The notes under the pieces: model-generated
Told to the model about the DNA's origin: nothing
What the model saw: the letters and a program-made list of their open reading frames with translations, nothing else
Database searches by the model: none
Shown here: positions 27,032 to 37,840 of the stretch, piece by piece
Position numbering within the stretch: the stretch's first letter is position 1
How the letters are laid out: every line of letters starts with the position of its first letter
Translations under genes and position numbers: made by a program
NCBI GenBank assembly: GCA_903862935.1
Contig: CAIOZY010000053.1
Location: forward strand, 1-64,000
DNA from: an uncultured Opitutaceae bacterium
GTDB taxonomy: Bacteria; Verrucomicrobiota; Verrucomicrobiia; Opitutales; Opitutaceae
Length of the DNA: 64,000 bases
Direction of reading: 5' to 3'

Positions 27032-29905
27032 TCAACGCCGCAGGGCTTCGGCGCAGCGGGGGCAGACTTCGCCAAACGCAGTCGGCCCCAGGGCGGGGAC
27101 CGAGCGCCAGCAGCGCGGGCAGCGGGGGTAGCCCAGCTTCTGGCACGGTTCGACAGCGACGTCGACCGAGTCCTCCGGGGTTCCCGGCTGCGGGGCCGGG
27201 GCTGGCTCGACGGCCACCCGGGAGACAATGAAAAGTTCGGCCAGGCTCCCCAGATACTTGCTCAGGACCCGGCCGGCCGGGCCTTCGGGGTGGACCCGGA
27301 TGGTGATCGAGGCGTCCAGCCCCTTGCCGAGTTCGCCGGCCGCCCTGCGGGGTTCGATCGCCTCGTTGACCCGGGCCCGGACGCGCAGCAGAGCCGCAAA
27401 GTCGGCCGCCAGCTCCGGCTCCGACCAGTCGGCCGGCGGCTCCGGCCAGTCCTGCAGGTGCACCGAGCCCTCGCAGAACTCCTTTCCGGAGGTTGCGAAG
27501 GCCCAGGCCTCGTCGGCCGTGAAGGGAATGATGGGGGCGAGGACCCGGGTGAGGACCCCGAAAATCTGGTGGAGCACCGTCTGCGAGGAGCGCCGCAGGG
27601 GGTTTCCGGTCGCCAGCGTATAGAGCCGGTCCTTGAGGATGTCGTGGTAGGTCGCCGACAGCGTGACCGAGCAGAACTGGTTACACAGCTGGTAGACCCT
27701 GTGGAACTCGTACGTCTCGTAGGCCTCCGTGCAGGCCCGCGCCAGAGCCGCCGTCTCGTTCAGCGCCCAGCGGTCCAGGGGGTCGAGCTTGGAGACAGGC
27801 ACCGTATCGCGGCCTGGGTCAAAGTCGAAGAGGTTGGCCAACTGGAAGCGCAGGGTGTTGCGCAGCAGCCGGTAGGTCTCGCCGATGTGGAAGAGGATCT
27901 CCTTGGAGATGGGAATGTCGTCCCTGAAGTCCTGGGAGGAAATCCACAGGCGCAGGACGTCGGCGCCGTACTCGGCGACGTAGGCGTCGCTGGTCTGGGG
28001 TTTCTGGTAGGTGGAGCTCTTGGAGATTTTCTTCCGGTCCTCGTCGACGATGAACCCGTGGGTGAGGACCGCGGCATAGGGGGCCTTCCCCCGGGAGATC
28101 ACGCTCGTCCACAGAGATGACTGGAACCAGCCGCGGTGCTGGTCGCTGCCCTCAAGATAAAGATCCGCCGGCCACCGGGTTGCGCCGATCCCCCGGGCCA
28201 GGACAGCCGCGTGGGAGGAGCCCGAGTCGATCCACACGTCCAGGGTGTCGCGGCCGCAGCTAAGTTCGCTTGCGGCGGGCCAGCCCGCCGGCAGGGTCAC
28301 GCCCTCCAGAATCTGGGCCGGGGTCGCCTCGTGCCAGAGGTTCGATCCTTGCTTCTCAAACTTGTCGGCCACCGCGCGGGCGACGCCGCCGTCGAGGTAG
28401 GCCTTCTTGTCCGGCCCGTAGAAGGCCGGGATCGGAACGCCCCACGAGCGCTGGCGGCTGATGCACCAGTCGGGCCGGCTCTCGACCGCGCCGCGGATCC
28501 GGGCCTGACCCCAGACAGGGATCCAGCGCACCGCGTCGATCGCCGTCAGGGCCTGCGCCCGCTCGGTCTGGCCGGATGAGTCGGCCTTGTCGAAGGCGAC
28601 AAACCACTGGTCGACCGCGCGGAAGATGATGGGGGTTTTCGACCTCCAGCAGTGCGGGTAGCTGTGCTCGAAGCGCTGCTTGGCGAAAAGCGCCCCGACC
28701 GAGTCCAGTTTCTTCAGGACACCGATGTTGGCCGTTGAGGTGCGCTTTTTCTCGATGTCCTCCACCGTCTCCAGGGTGGTGAGCCCGACCAGGTCCGCGG
28801 GCACGCGTCCGTCGTCGAGAAACTTGCCGCTGTCGCCGACCGGGCAGTAGATCTCCAGTCCGTACTTCAGGCCGGTAATGTAGTCCTCCGCGCCGTGGCC
28901 GGGCGCGGTGTGCACGCATCCGGTGCCGGTCTCGGTCGTCACATAATCGGCCAGGACGACCGGCGAGGCGCGGTCGATGAAGGGGTGGCGGGCGGCCAGG
29001 CCCTCGAGCGCCTTGCCGGCCAGGGTCTTCAGGACTGCGGGCGCCTGATCGAGCTTGGCGGCGGAGGCGAGCGAGGACAGCAGCAGGCGCGCGGCGAGGA
29101 TCCGCTCCGAGCCGACCTCGGCGACCGCGTACTCAATGTCCGGGTGGACCGCGATCGCCAGGTTCGCCGGCAGCGTCCAAGGGGTGGTCGTCCAGATGAC
29201 GACGCTCAAGGGCTTGTCCGGGGGAAGGCCGAACTTTACGGCCTCGGCGGGCGGCACCGGGAAACGGACCCACACCGAGGGCGAAACGTGGTTTTTGTAC
29301 TCGATTTCGGCTTCGGCGAGGGCGGTCTCGAAGGGGATGCTCCAATAGACCGGTTTCTTGCTGCGATAGACCAGGCCCTTGTCGATGAAGGAGGCAAACG
29401 TGCGCAGGATGTCGGCCTCGTAGGCGGGGGCCTTGGTCTTGTACTCGTTTTTCCAGTCGCCGAGGACCCCGAGCCGCTGGAACTGGGCCCTCTGCTTGCC
29501 GATCCACTCCTCCGAGAACTCGTCGCACAGGCGCCTGAGTTCCCCGGTCGAGACCTGGAGGTTCTTCTCCTGCAGGGAGCGGGTGACCTTCTGCTCGATC
29601 GGCAGTCCGTGGCAGTCCCAGCCGGGGACGTAGGGGGTCCTGAACCCGCGCATCGCCTTGTAGCGGACGATGATGTCCTTGAGGGTCTTGTTGAGGGCCG
29701 TGCCGATGTGGACGTCCCCGTTGGTGAACGGCGGTCCGTCGTGAAGGACAAAGGCGGTAGCGCCCGCGCGGTTTTTCTGGATCGCTTCGTAGAGCCCCTG
29801 CTCGGCCCAGTGCTTGGCCCGGCCCGGCTCGCGCTGGGCCAGCCCGGCTCGCATCGGGAAGTCGGTCTTCGGAAGCTGGAGGGTGTCTTTCAGGTCCTGG
29901 GCCAT
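27032..29905 (-). CDS. ileS: Isoleucyl-tRNA synthetase
   Basis: 957 residues. The class I signature HIGH is HIG at 66-68 (GPPFTNGDVHIGTALNK), and the KMSKS loop is KISKS at about 625-630 (DEDRKKISKSSTY). The connective editing domain (WTTTPWTLPANLAIAVHP) lies between them. The C-terminal zinc-binding region with two CPRC pairs (CPRCWRS and CPRCAEAL) marks the bacterial type. It charges tRNA-Ile and edits valine. It is the first gene of ileS, dksA-like, lspA; association of ileS with lspA is widespread in bacteria. A compound hairpin lies 15 bp before its start. Confidence 0.97.
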   Translation of the reverse strand: MAQDLKDTLQLPKTDFPMRAGLAQREPGRAKHWAEQGLYEAIQKNRAGATAFVLHDGPPFTNGDVHIGTALNKTLKDIIVRYKAMRGFRTPYVPGWDCHGLPIEQKVTRSLQEKNLQVSTGELRRLCDEFSEEWIGKQRAQFQRLGVLGDWKNEYKTKAPAYEADILRTFASFIDKGLVYRSKKPVYWSIPFETALAEAEIEYKNHVSPSVWVRFPVPPAEAVKFGLPPDKPLSVVIWTTTPWTLPANLAIAVHPDIEYAVAEVGSERILAARLLLSSLASAAKLDQAPAVLKTLAGKALEGLAARHPFIDRASPVVLADYVTTETGTGCVHTAPGHGAEDYITGLKYGLEIYCPVGDSGKFLDDGRVPADLVGLTTLETVEDIEKKRTSTANIGVLKKLDSVGALFAKQRFEHSYPHCWRSKTPIIFRAVDQWFVAFDKADSSGQTERAQALTAIDAVRWIPVWGQARIRGAVESRPDWCISRQRSWGVPIPAFYGPDKKAYLDGGVARAVADKFEKQGSNLWHEATPAQILEGVTLPAGWPAASELSCGRDTLDVWIDSGSSHAAVLARGIGATRWPADLYLEGSDQHRGWFQSSLWTSVISRGKAPYAAVLTHGFIVDEDRKKISKSSTYQKPQTSDAYVAEYGADVLRLWISSQDFRDDIPISKEILFHIGETYRLLRNTLRFQLANLFDFDPGRDTVPVSKLDPLDRWALNETAALARACTEAYETYEFHRVYQLCNQFCSVTLSATYHDILKDRLYTLATGNPLRRSSQTVLHQIFGVLTRVLAPIIPFTADEAWAFATSGKEFCEGSVHLQDWPEPPADWSEPELAADFAALLRVRARVNEAIEPRRAAGELGKGLDASITIRVHPEGPAGRVLSKYLGSLAELFIVSRVAVEPAPAPQPGTPEDSVDVAVEPCQKLGYPRCPRCWRSVPALGPTAFGEVCPRCAEALRR

Positions 29906-29920
29906 GCCAAAGAAAAGCTG

Positions 29921-29967
29921 GCGAGGCTACTCCACCCCCGGGATGAGTCAAGGGTGGATGGCCTCGC
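29921..29967 (-). terminator. Compound hairpin between hemG and ileS
   Basis: Outer arms GCGAGGC (29921-29927) and GCCTCGC (29961-29967) and inner arms CCACCC (29932-29937) and GGGTGG (29952-29957) form one interrupted stem. Read on the minus strand, the 3' arm is followed by CAGCTTTTCTTT, a U-rich stretch. It fits a terminator for hemG, and it may also act as a structured leader because it ends 15 bp from the ileS ATG. Confidence 0.45.
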
Positions 29968-30003
29968 GGAGACCGTTCTGCGGAGCCGTTTTCGGAAAAG
30001 CGC

Positions 30004-31386
30004 TCAGGCCGGGGCGAGAGCGCGCTCGGCGAGGGCCCGGCCGGCCTTGAAGCACTGGCACACGGATATTCCGTCGACAGCCTGCCCGCCGACAAAGAGC
30101 CCGGGGTTTGACCGCTCGCACCGGGCGATGCTCTCGCGGAAGCCCGCGTGGGCCAGACCGTACTGGGGAATGGTCTGCGGCCAGAAGCTGTGGCGGACGA
30201 ACACGGGCTCCCCGGTCGCCCCGACCAGGTCTTTCAGGTCGGCCCGGGCGAGCTCCAGGAGCCGCTCGAGGGGGAGGCGGGCGACATCGCACTGGAGCAT
30301 GCCGCCGATCATAACCGTCAGCCCCACGTGCCCCTCGGGGGCGCGCCCCGGGAACAGGCTCGAGGAAAACAGGATCCCGATCACCGAGCGCTTCTCGGCG
30401 GAGGGGACCAGGGCGCCGAAGCCGTCCAGGGGGTGGGCCACCTGGTCGCGCCGGTAGCCGAGAAAAAGCGAGGTCACGGCCGGATGCTCGATCCCTTCGA
30501 GGGAGGCCAGGGGGCGCTCCGCCCCCGCGCCCACCACGAGGCGTGCCAGGGCCGGGGCCGGCAGGGTCGAGACGACGCGGTCGAAGCGCTCCTCGAACGG
30601 GCCCGCCTCGCCGCTTCCGATGACCCGCCAGCCGTCTCCGGGGACCAGGCGCTCGACCCGGCTTTTTAGGGCGATCGAGCCGGCGGGCAGCCGGGAGGCG
30701 ACGGCTTCGGGGAAGGCAGTGAGCCCCCCGCGGAACGAGATCAGCTTGGCGATCGTCTTTTTCCCGGCCGCGCGCTTGGCCTTTGCCCCCGCGATCAGGC
30801 CCCGCAGGAGCGACCCGTGGGTGCGCTCCAGTTCCCACAACTGGGGGAAGATCTCCCGGGCGCTCAGCCGCTCCGGGTCCCCAGCGTAGATCCCGCTGAT
30901 CATCGGCTGGACGGCGTAGCGCACGACCTCCGCCCCGAAGTGGTCCCTCAGGAACTGCCCGACGCTCGCCTCGCCGGTGCGGGTCCTCTTCCGGGAGAAC
31001 AGCTCCCCGAAGAGCCGGGCCTTGGCGCCGGCGGAAAACAGCGGTGTCGTGAAGAAGGAGCCGGGCCCCATCGGCACCGGGACCAGCCTCCCGTTGCGGA
31101 CCAGATAGCGGTTCTTCGCCAGGGGGCTTGCCTCCAGGCGATCCCCGTCCAGCCCGAACTCCTTCCACCAGCCGGCGACCTCCTCGCTCGACTCCTGGAG
31201 GGAGTTGGGCCCGCATTCGACCAGCCAACCGCCGGCCGATTCGGAGCGGACGGCCCCGCCGATGCGGCCGGACTGCTCGAAGAGGCGCACCCGGTGGCCG
31301 AGTGAGGCGAGGCGGTGGGCTGCGGCGAGGCCGGCGATCCCACCGCCTAGGACGGCGATGTGCTGGGGGGAGGAGGACTGGGCCAT
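30004..31386 (-). CDS. hemG: Oxygen-dependent protoporphyrinogen oxidase (HemY type)
   Basis: 460 residues from the ATG at 31386. The FAD-binding dinucleotide motif is AVLGGGIAGLAAAHRLASLG, followed by RIGGAVRSE. Conserved PPO blocks are GPGSFFTTPLFSAGAKARL, QPMISGIYAGDPERLSAREI and the C-terminal FAD site GLFVGGQAVDGISVCQC. It oxidises protoporphyrinogen IX to protoporphyrin IX at the membrane, using O2. It comes 81 bp after hemE on the same strand, so it completes a hemF-hemE-hemG block, though the gap leaves room for its own promoter. The product is also called HemY in Gram-positive bacteria. Confidence 0.92.
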   Translation of the reverse strand: MAQSSSPQHIAVLGGGIAGLAAAHRLASLGHRVRLFEQSGRIGGAVRSESAGGWLVECGPNSLQESSEEVAGWWKEFGLDGDRLEASPLAKNRYLVRNGRLVPVPMGPGSFFTTPLFSAGAKARLFGELFSRKRTRTGEASVGQFLRDHFGAEVVRYAVQPMISGIYAGDPERLSAREIFPQLWELERTHGSLLRGLIAGAKAKRAAGKKTIAKLISFRGGLTAFPEAVASRLPAGSIALKSRVERLVPGDGWRVIGSGEAGPFEERFDRVVSTLPAPALARLVVGAGAERPLASLEGIEHPAVTSLFLGYRRDQVAHPLDGFGALVPSAEKRSVIGILFSSSLFPGRAPEGHVGLTVMIGGMLQCDVARLPLERLLELARADLKDLVGATGEPVFVRHSFWPQTIPQYGLAHAGFRESIARCERSNPGLFVGGQAVDGISVCQCFKAGRALAERALAPA

Positions 31387-31467
31387 GGTGGTCGGAAAAT
31401 CATACACAGGGGCCGGTCCGGCCGCTGCGCATTAATTGCGCTTTTTGCGCCCCCCGGGGGCCCGGGA

Positions 31468-32502
31468 TCAGGTCCAGCTGACCGCGGTGTCGACCAGGGC
31501 CTCGACGCACTCGATCTTAGCCTCCGGCAGGATTCCGTGGCCGAGGTTCAGGATGTGGCCGGCCCTGCCCCGCATCGATGTGAGCAGCCGCGAGGTCTCC
31601 CGGCGGACGATCTGCGGGGTCGTGTTGAGCAGCACCGGGTCGAGGTTGCCCTGGAGGGCGACCGGGTGGCCGGGGGGGAGGGAGGCGTGGGCGCTTGAGA
31701 GGTCGACCGTCCAGTCGAGGCTCACCGCGGCGACCCCGCAGGCGGCCTGGGAGGCGAGCTGCGGGGCGGTGCCCTTCGCAAACAAGATCACGGGGAACCC
31801 GGCCGGCAGGGCGGAGACGATCTGGCGGACCCACTTTAGCGAGGCCTCCTCGTAGTCCACCCCGGGGATGATCCCGCCCCAGGAATCGAAGATCTGGATC
31901 GCGTCCGCTCCGGAGTCGATCTGCATCCGGAAATAGGCGACCAGCGCCTCGCACAGGCGCGACATCAGGGCCTCAAAGGATCCCCGGTCGGTGTAGAACA
32001 GGGCCTTGATCCGGCTGAAGTCCTCGGAGCTGCCTCCCTCCACCATGTACGTGGCCAGGGTCCAGGGCGACCCGCCGAATCCCAGGAGGGCCTTCGTCCC
32101 GGCGAGTTCCCGGCGCAGCAGCTTCAGGGCCTGCCCCACGTACTGGAGCTTGGCCGGAGCCTCGCAACCGGGGGCCAGGGCGTCGATCTGGGCCCGGCTG
32201 TCCAGCCGGTACTCCATCGCAATCCCCCCCTCGTCGCGGAACCGGTAGCCCTGGCCCAGAGCCTCGGGAACGACCAGGATGTCGGAGAACAGGATCGCCG
32301 CGTCCAGGGCGAAGCGCCGCACGGGCTGGAGGGTCACCTCGGCGGCGAGCTCCGGGGTGCGGACCATCCCGAGGAAGCCGTGCTTGGACTTTAACTCGCG
32401 GTACTCGGGCAGGTAGCGGCCCGCCTGGCGCATGATCCACACCGGCGGCCGGCCCAGGGGGCGGCGCGCGCAGGCGGCAAGGAAGCGTTCGCGGGAGTTC
32501 AT
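31468..32502 (-). CDS. hemE: Uroporphyrinogen decarboxylase
   Basis: 344 residues. The N-terminal signature PVWIMRQAGRYLPEYRE is the substrate-carboxylate motif of UroD, and LDAAILFSDILVVPEALG carries the catalytic Asp. GFGGSPWTLATYMVEGG and IQIFDSWGGIIPGVDYEE complete the barrel. It removes four carboxyl groups to give coproporphyrinogen III, the substrate of the gene just upstream (hemF, 21 bp gap). Confidence 0.97.
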   Translation of the reverse strand: MNSRERFLAACARRPLGRPPVWIMRQAGRYLPEYRELKSKHGFLGMVRTPELAAEVTLQPVRRFALDAAILFSDILVVPEALGQGYRFRDEGGIAMEYRLDSRAQIDALAPGCEAPAKLQYVGQALKLLRRELAGTKALLGFGGSPWTLATYMVEGGSSEDFSRIKALFYTDRGSFEALMSRLCEALVAYFRMQIDSGADAIQIFDSWGGIIPGVDYEEASLKWVRQIVSALPAGFPVILFAKGTAPQLASQAACGVAAVSLDWTVDLSSAHASLPPGHPVALQGNLDPVLLNTTPQIVRRETSRLLTSMRGRAGHILNLGHGILPEAKIECVEALVDTAVSWT

Positions 32503-32523
32503 GGAGTCAGCGGGGGGGGATTC

Positions 32524-34333
<1,810 letters not shown>

Positions 34334-34337
<4 letters not shown>

Positions 34338-35083
34338 CGGGCGGCCTCCGCCTGTCTGGCCGCCTCGCGGGGCGGGAGGGCCGCCTGCAGGCTCGGCTCC
34401 GCCAGAACCGCCGCGAGGGGCCCGTCGGCGACCAACCGGGTCGAGAGCAGGACCCCGCGGGTGAAGACCCTGCGGACGAGCTCGAGGTCGTGCATCGCCG
34501 CGAGAACCGTGCGGCCCTGGGCCTCCCAGGAAACGAGGATGTGGGCGAGTTCGTCCCGGGCGGCCAGGTCGAGTCCGGAGAAGGGCTCGTCCAGAAGGAA
34601 GATGTCCGCCCCCTGGGCCAGCGCCCGGGCGAGGAACACGCGCTGCTGCTGCCCGCCGGACAGGCGGCTGATCTGCCGGCCCGAAAGGGCCGTCAGCCCG
34701 AGTTCCTCCATCGCCCGGTCGACCCGCGAGCGCTCCTGCTCCGAGGGCGAGCGCCAAAAGGAAAGCGCCGGGTAGCAGCCCTGCTCGACCACCCCGCGGA
34801 CCGTGATCGGAAAGTCCCAGTCGACCGCGTGGCGCTGGGGGAGGTAGGCGAGCCGGGGAAGGGCGTGCTCGGGGTGGGCGTCCCCGATCAGAATCTCGCC
34901 GCGGGTGAGCGGCATCCAGCCCAGGCACGCCCGCAGGAGCGTGCTTTTCCCAGCGCCGTTCGGCCCGAGGATCGCCGTCAGGCTCCCGCAGGGGATGTCG
35001 AGGGTCACGCTCTCCAGGGCCGGCTGGCGGCCGTAGTGGACGGTGACGTCCCGGAAACGCAGGATATTGTGGTTGGCGCTCAC
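34334..35083 (-). CDS. Metal ABC transporter ATP-binding protein (ZnuC/MntB type)
   Basis: 249 residues starting with GTG at 35081-35083, which overlaps the dacA stop by 4 bp (GTGA). Walker A is GPNGAGKST, the Q-loop is YLPQRHAVDWDFPITVRGVV (characteristic of metal-type ATPases), the signature is SRLSGGQQQRV, Walker B is DIFLLDEPFSGLD, and the switch is AAMHDL. It powers the coupled permease. The downstream hemF suggests the cargo could be relevant to heme (for example Fe2+), but that is only inference from position. Confidence 0.9.
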
Positions 35084-36060
35084 CGCGTGCCGGCCGGCAG
35101 GGCAAACTCGATCCGGGGCCCGCCTCCGGCGGCGACGGGGGCGGGGCTGGGTGCGGAAGCGGATGCAGGCGCGGGCGCGGGCGCAGGGGAGAGGGGCCCT
35201 CCGATCGGATGCGCCGTGAACCCAAACTCAATCAGCTGCGAAACCTTCAGGTCCCGGCTCTTGGAGTCGGGGCTGTCCATCATGACAACGATCACGCGGC
35301 GGTCCCCGCGATGGGCGGTCGCCGCCAGGCAGAAACCCGCGCCGTTGGTGAAGCCGGTCTTCAGGCCGTCCACCCCGGCGATCTTGCCCAGCAGATGGTT
35401 GTGGTTGGTCATCTGTGTCGGCGGGAAGCGCTTCCCGAAGGCAAAGTTCCGGTTCTTCACCGACGTGTACTTGAGGATGTCGGTGTGGAGCACCAGGTAG
35501 CGGCTCAGGAGCGCAAAATCGCGCGGGGTCGTCAGGTCGCCGTCGGAAATCCTCCGGTCCGGGGGCGGCAGCCCGTTGGGCGTCTTGAAGACGGAGTGGG
35601 TCATGCCCAGTTCCCTCGCCTTGGCGTTCATCAGCTCCACGAAGGCCGGGACCGAGCCGGCGACCGTGCGGGCCACCGCGACGGCCGCGTCGTTGGCCGA
35701 CTGAATCATCATCGCGTAGATCAGTTCCTCGATCGGGAAGACCTCCCCGGCCTTCAGCCACACGCTCGTGCTGTCGCGCATCATCGCCACGCGGGCGTCG
35801 GCCGCGGTCACGGTGACCGGCGTCTGGAGGGAGAGGGCGCCGCTCTTGATCCGGTCGTCGAGGACGGCGAAGGTCATGAGCTTGGTCATGCTCGCCGGGG
35901 GGCTCATCAGGTCCGCGTGGTCGGAGAAGAGCACCTCGCCGCTCGCCGCGTCCATGACGATCGCGCTGCGGTAGGCGGCCGGGGTGAAGCGGTTCGCGCC
36001 GAAACTCGCGGCGCAGCAGGCCAGGGCCAGAAAAAGGGTTGTCGTGGGCTTGAGCATCAT
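35080..36060 (-). CDS. dacA: D-alanyl-D-alanine carboxypeptidase (PBP5/6 family, S11)
   Basis: 326 residues. A signal peptide (MMLKPTTTLFLALACCAASF, cleavage near residue 22) precedes the S11 penicillin-binding domain. Active-site motifs are S57-x2-K60 (PPASMTKLMT), SAN (QSANDAAVA) and KTG (VDGLKTGFTNGAG). The C-terminus carries an Ala/Pro/Ser-rich stretch (APAPAPASASAPSPAP) in place of the usual beta domain and amphipathic anchor, so membrane attachment may differ or be lost. It trims the terminal D-Ala from peptidoglycan stem peptides in the periplasm. It lies 13 bp after prfC and is translationally coupled to the metal ABC ATPase. Confidence 0.93.
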   Translation of the reverse strand: MMLKPTTTLFLALACCAASFGANRFTPAAYRSAIVMDAASGEVLFSDHADLMSPPASMTKLMTFAVLDDRIKSGALSLQTPVTVTAADARVAMMRDSTSVWLKAGEVFPIEELIYAMMIQSANDAAVAVARTVAGSVPAFVELMNAKARELGMTHSVFKTPNGLPPPDRRISDGDLTTPRDFALLSRYLVLHTDILKYTSVKNRNFAFGKRFPPTQMTNHNHLLGKIAGVDGLKTGFTNGAGFCLAATAHRGDRRVIVVMMDSPDSKSRDLKVSQLIEFGFTAHPIGGPLSPAPAPAPASASAPSPAPVAAGGGPRIEFALPAGTR

Positions 36061-36073
36061 TTTCGACGCACCA

Positions 36074-37705
36074 CTAAACGGGCGCGCGCTCCGACCTCAA
36101 CGAGCTTTTTGCATCCTGGGGCGATTCTCCGGTGGGGGGCAGCTCGAGCAGCTTCAAATCGGGGTTTTTCTCGACGAAGTACCGCATCGTCCAGTCGTTG
36201 GGGAAAAGGACGATCGGGTGGTTGAGGCGGTCCACCCCGAAGCTCACCCCTGTGGCGACGACCAGCTTTCCCGGGTTCTCCAGTAGGGGGTGGGGCTCGA
36301 CCCAGCGCAGCACAGTCCACGGGACCGCCTCGAGCCGGGACTCGGCGCCGTACTCGCTTTTCAGGCGCCACTGCACGACCTCGAACTGCAGCGGGCCCAC
36401 CGCGGCGAGCAGGGTCGATCCCGGCGGGGCCAGGCGGGGGCTGAGGGACTGCACGACCCCCTCCTGGAGGAGCTGCTCCAGCCCGGCGCGGTAGCGCTTC
36501 GCGTCGGAGGGGTTGGGGTTGGAGATGTAGGTGAAGACCTCCGGCGGAAACCGGGGGATCTCGTCAAAGCGGATCGCGCGGTCCTCGGTGAGGGTGTCCC
36601 CGATCCCGAAGGCGTCGTGGCCCACCAGGCCGATCACGTCGCCCGGCCAGGCCTCGTCGACCGTGGCCCGCTCCTGCCCGAAGAGCTTGTGGGAGGACGA
36701 CAGCCGCACCGTGCGGCCGGTGCGCTGGTGGATGACGCTCATGTCGCGATCGAACTTGCCCGAGCAGACCCTCAGGAAGGCGATCCGGTCGCGGTGCTTG
36801 GGATCCATGTTGGCCTGGATCTTGAAGATGAAGCCGGAGAACTTCGGATGGTCCACCGGGATGTCGCGGCGGGGCTGAGGCGGGATCGAGTCGTTGAGGA
36901 ACCCGTCCAGGAGGAGCTGGATCCCGAAGTTATTGACGGCGCTCCCGAAGTACACGGGCGTCTGCCTGCCGGCGCGGACCGCCGCAAGGTCGAACGGGTG
37001 CCCGGCCCCGTCGAGCATCGCCAGCTGCTCCCGGGCCTCGGCGTGGGCGTCGGAATCGAGCTTGTTGCGCACCAACTCGTCGTCGAGGGAGGCCACCTGG
37101 ACGGGGGCCTGGTAGGCCCCGCCCGGGACCCGCTCGAAGAGGTGCACCTGGCGGCTGCGCCGGTCGAAGACCCCGCGGAAGGAAGGCCCGTTGCCCAGGG
37201 GCCAGACAACCGGCGAGGACTGCAGCCCCAGGACGCTCTCCAGCTCGTCGAGCAGCTCGAGCGGGTTTCGCGTCGGCCGGTCGCACTTGTTCATGAAGGT
37301 GAAAATCGGCACCCCGCGGCGCCGGCACACCTCGAAGAGCTTGCGGGTCTGGGTCTCCACGCCCTTCGCGGCGTCGATCACCATGAGGGCCGCGTCGACC
37401 GCGGTGAGGACCCGGTAGGTGTCCTCCGAAAAGTCCTTGTGCCCCGGGGTGTCGAGCAGGTTCACGGCGTAGCCCGCGTAGTCGAACTGGAGCACCGTGG
37501 AGCTGATCGAGATCCCGCGCTGCTTTTCCAATTCCATCCAGTCCGAGGTTGTCGCCCTTTGGTTCTTTCGGTCGCGCACCGCCCCTGCCAGGTGGATGGC
37601 GTTTCCGTACAGCAGAAACTTCTCCGTCAGCGTCGTCTTCCCCGCGTCGGGGTGGGAGATGATCGCGAAGGTGCGGCGGCGGGCTATTTGGGCGGCGGCT
37701 GACAC
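36074..37705 (-). CDS. prfC: Peptide chain release factor 3
   Basis: About 543 residues from a GTG at 37703-37705. The open frame extends upstream, but RF3 homology begins at RRRTFAIISHPDAGKTTLTE, about 10 residues from this start. GTPase motifs are the G1 loop SHPDAGKT, G3 DTPGHKDFSED, G4 NKCD and the RF3 hallmark SDWMELEKQRGISISS. The RF3 C-terminal domains follow (GIGDTLTEDRAIRFDEIPRF). The factor removes RF1/RF2 from the ribosome after termination. It is the most upstream gene of the minus-strand chain prfC-dacA-ABC ATPase-permease-hemF-hemE. Confidence 0.94.
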   Translation of the reverse strand: MSAAAQIARRRTFAIISHPDAGKTTLTEKFLLYGNAIHLAGAVRDRKNQRATTSDWMELEKQRGISISSTVLQFDYAGYAVNLLDTPGHKDFSEDTYRVLTAVDAALMVIDAAKGVETQTRKLFEVCRRRGVPIFTFMNKCDRPTRNPLELLDELESVLGLQSSPVVWPLGNGPSFRGVFDRRSRQVHLFERVPGGAYQAPVQVASLDDELVRNKLDSDAHAEAREQLAMLDGAGHPFDLAAVRAGRQTPVYFGSAVNNFGIQLLLDGFLNDSIPPQPRRDIPVDHPKFSGFIFKIQANMDPKHRDRIAFLRVCSGKFDRDMSVIHQRTGRTVRLSSSHKLFGQERATVDEAWPGDVIGLVGHDAFGIGDTLTEDRAIRFDEIPRFPPEVFTYISNPNPSDAKRYRAGLEQLLQEGVVQSLSPRLAPPGSTLLAAVGPLQFEVVQWRLKSEYGAESRLEAVPWTVLRWVEPHPLLENPGKLVVATGVSFGVDRLNHPIVLFPNDWTMRYFVEKNPDLKLLELPPTGESPQDAKSSLRSERAPV

Positions 37706-37840
37706 GGGAAAAGAATCGAGTATGCCGGAATTGCCGGCCCTGGCAAGGGGGGAAGGGATTGCCGGGTGGGGCACCGGGCGGGCTGCAGTCCTCGGATCGG
37801 CATTGCCTCGGGCTCCCGGCCCCCGCAGCCTGTGCGGGCC

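Noticed and set aside
31399-31404. TATGAT -10-like hexamer just before hemG on the minus strand
   Set aside because: No -35 partner, and it would give a leader of only a few bases; hemG is more simply read from hemE.
31427-31460. GCGCA-TTAAT-TGCGC followed by TTTTT, and a CCCCCGGGGG palindrome, between hemG and hemE
   Set aside because: The T-run follows the stem on the plus strand, but both flanking genes are on the minus strand; no gene would use it as a terminator.
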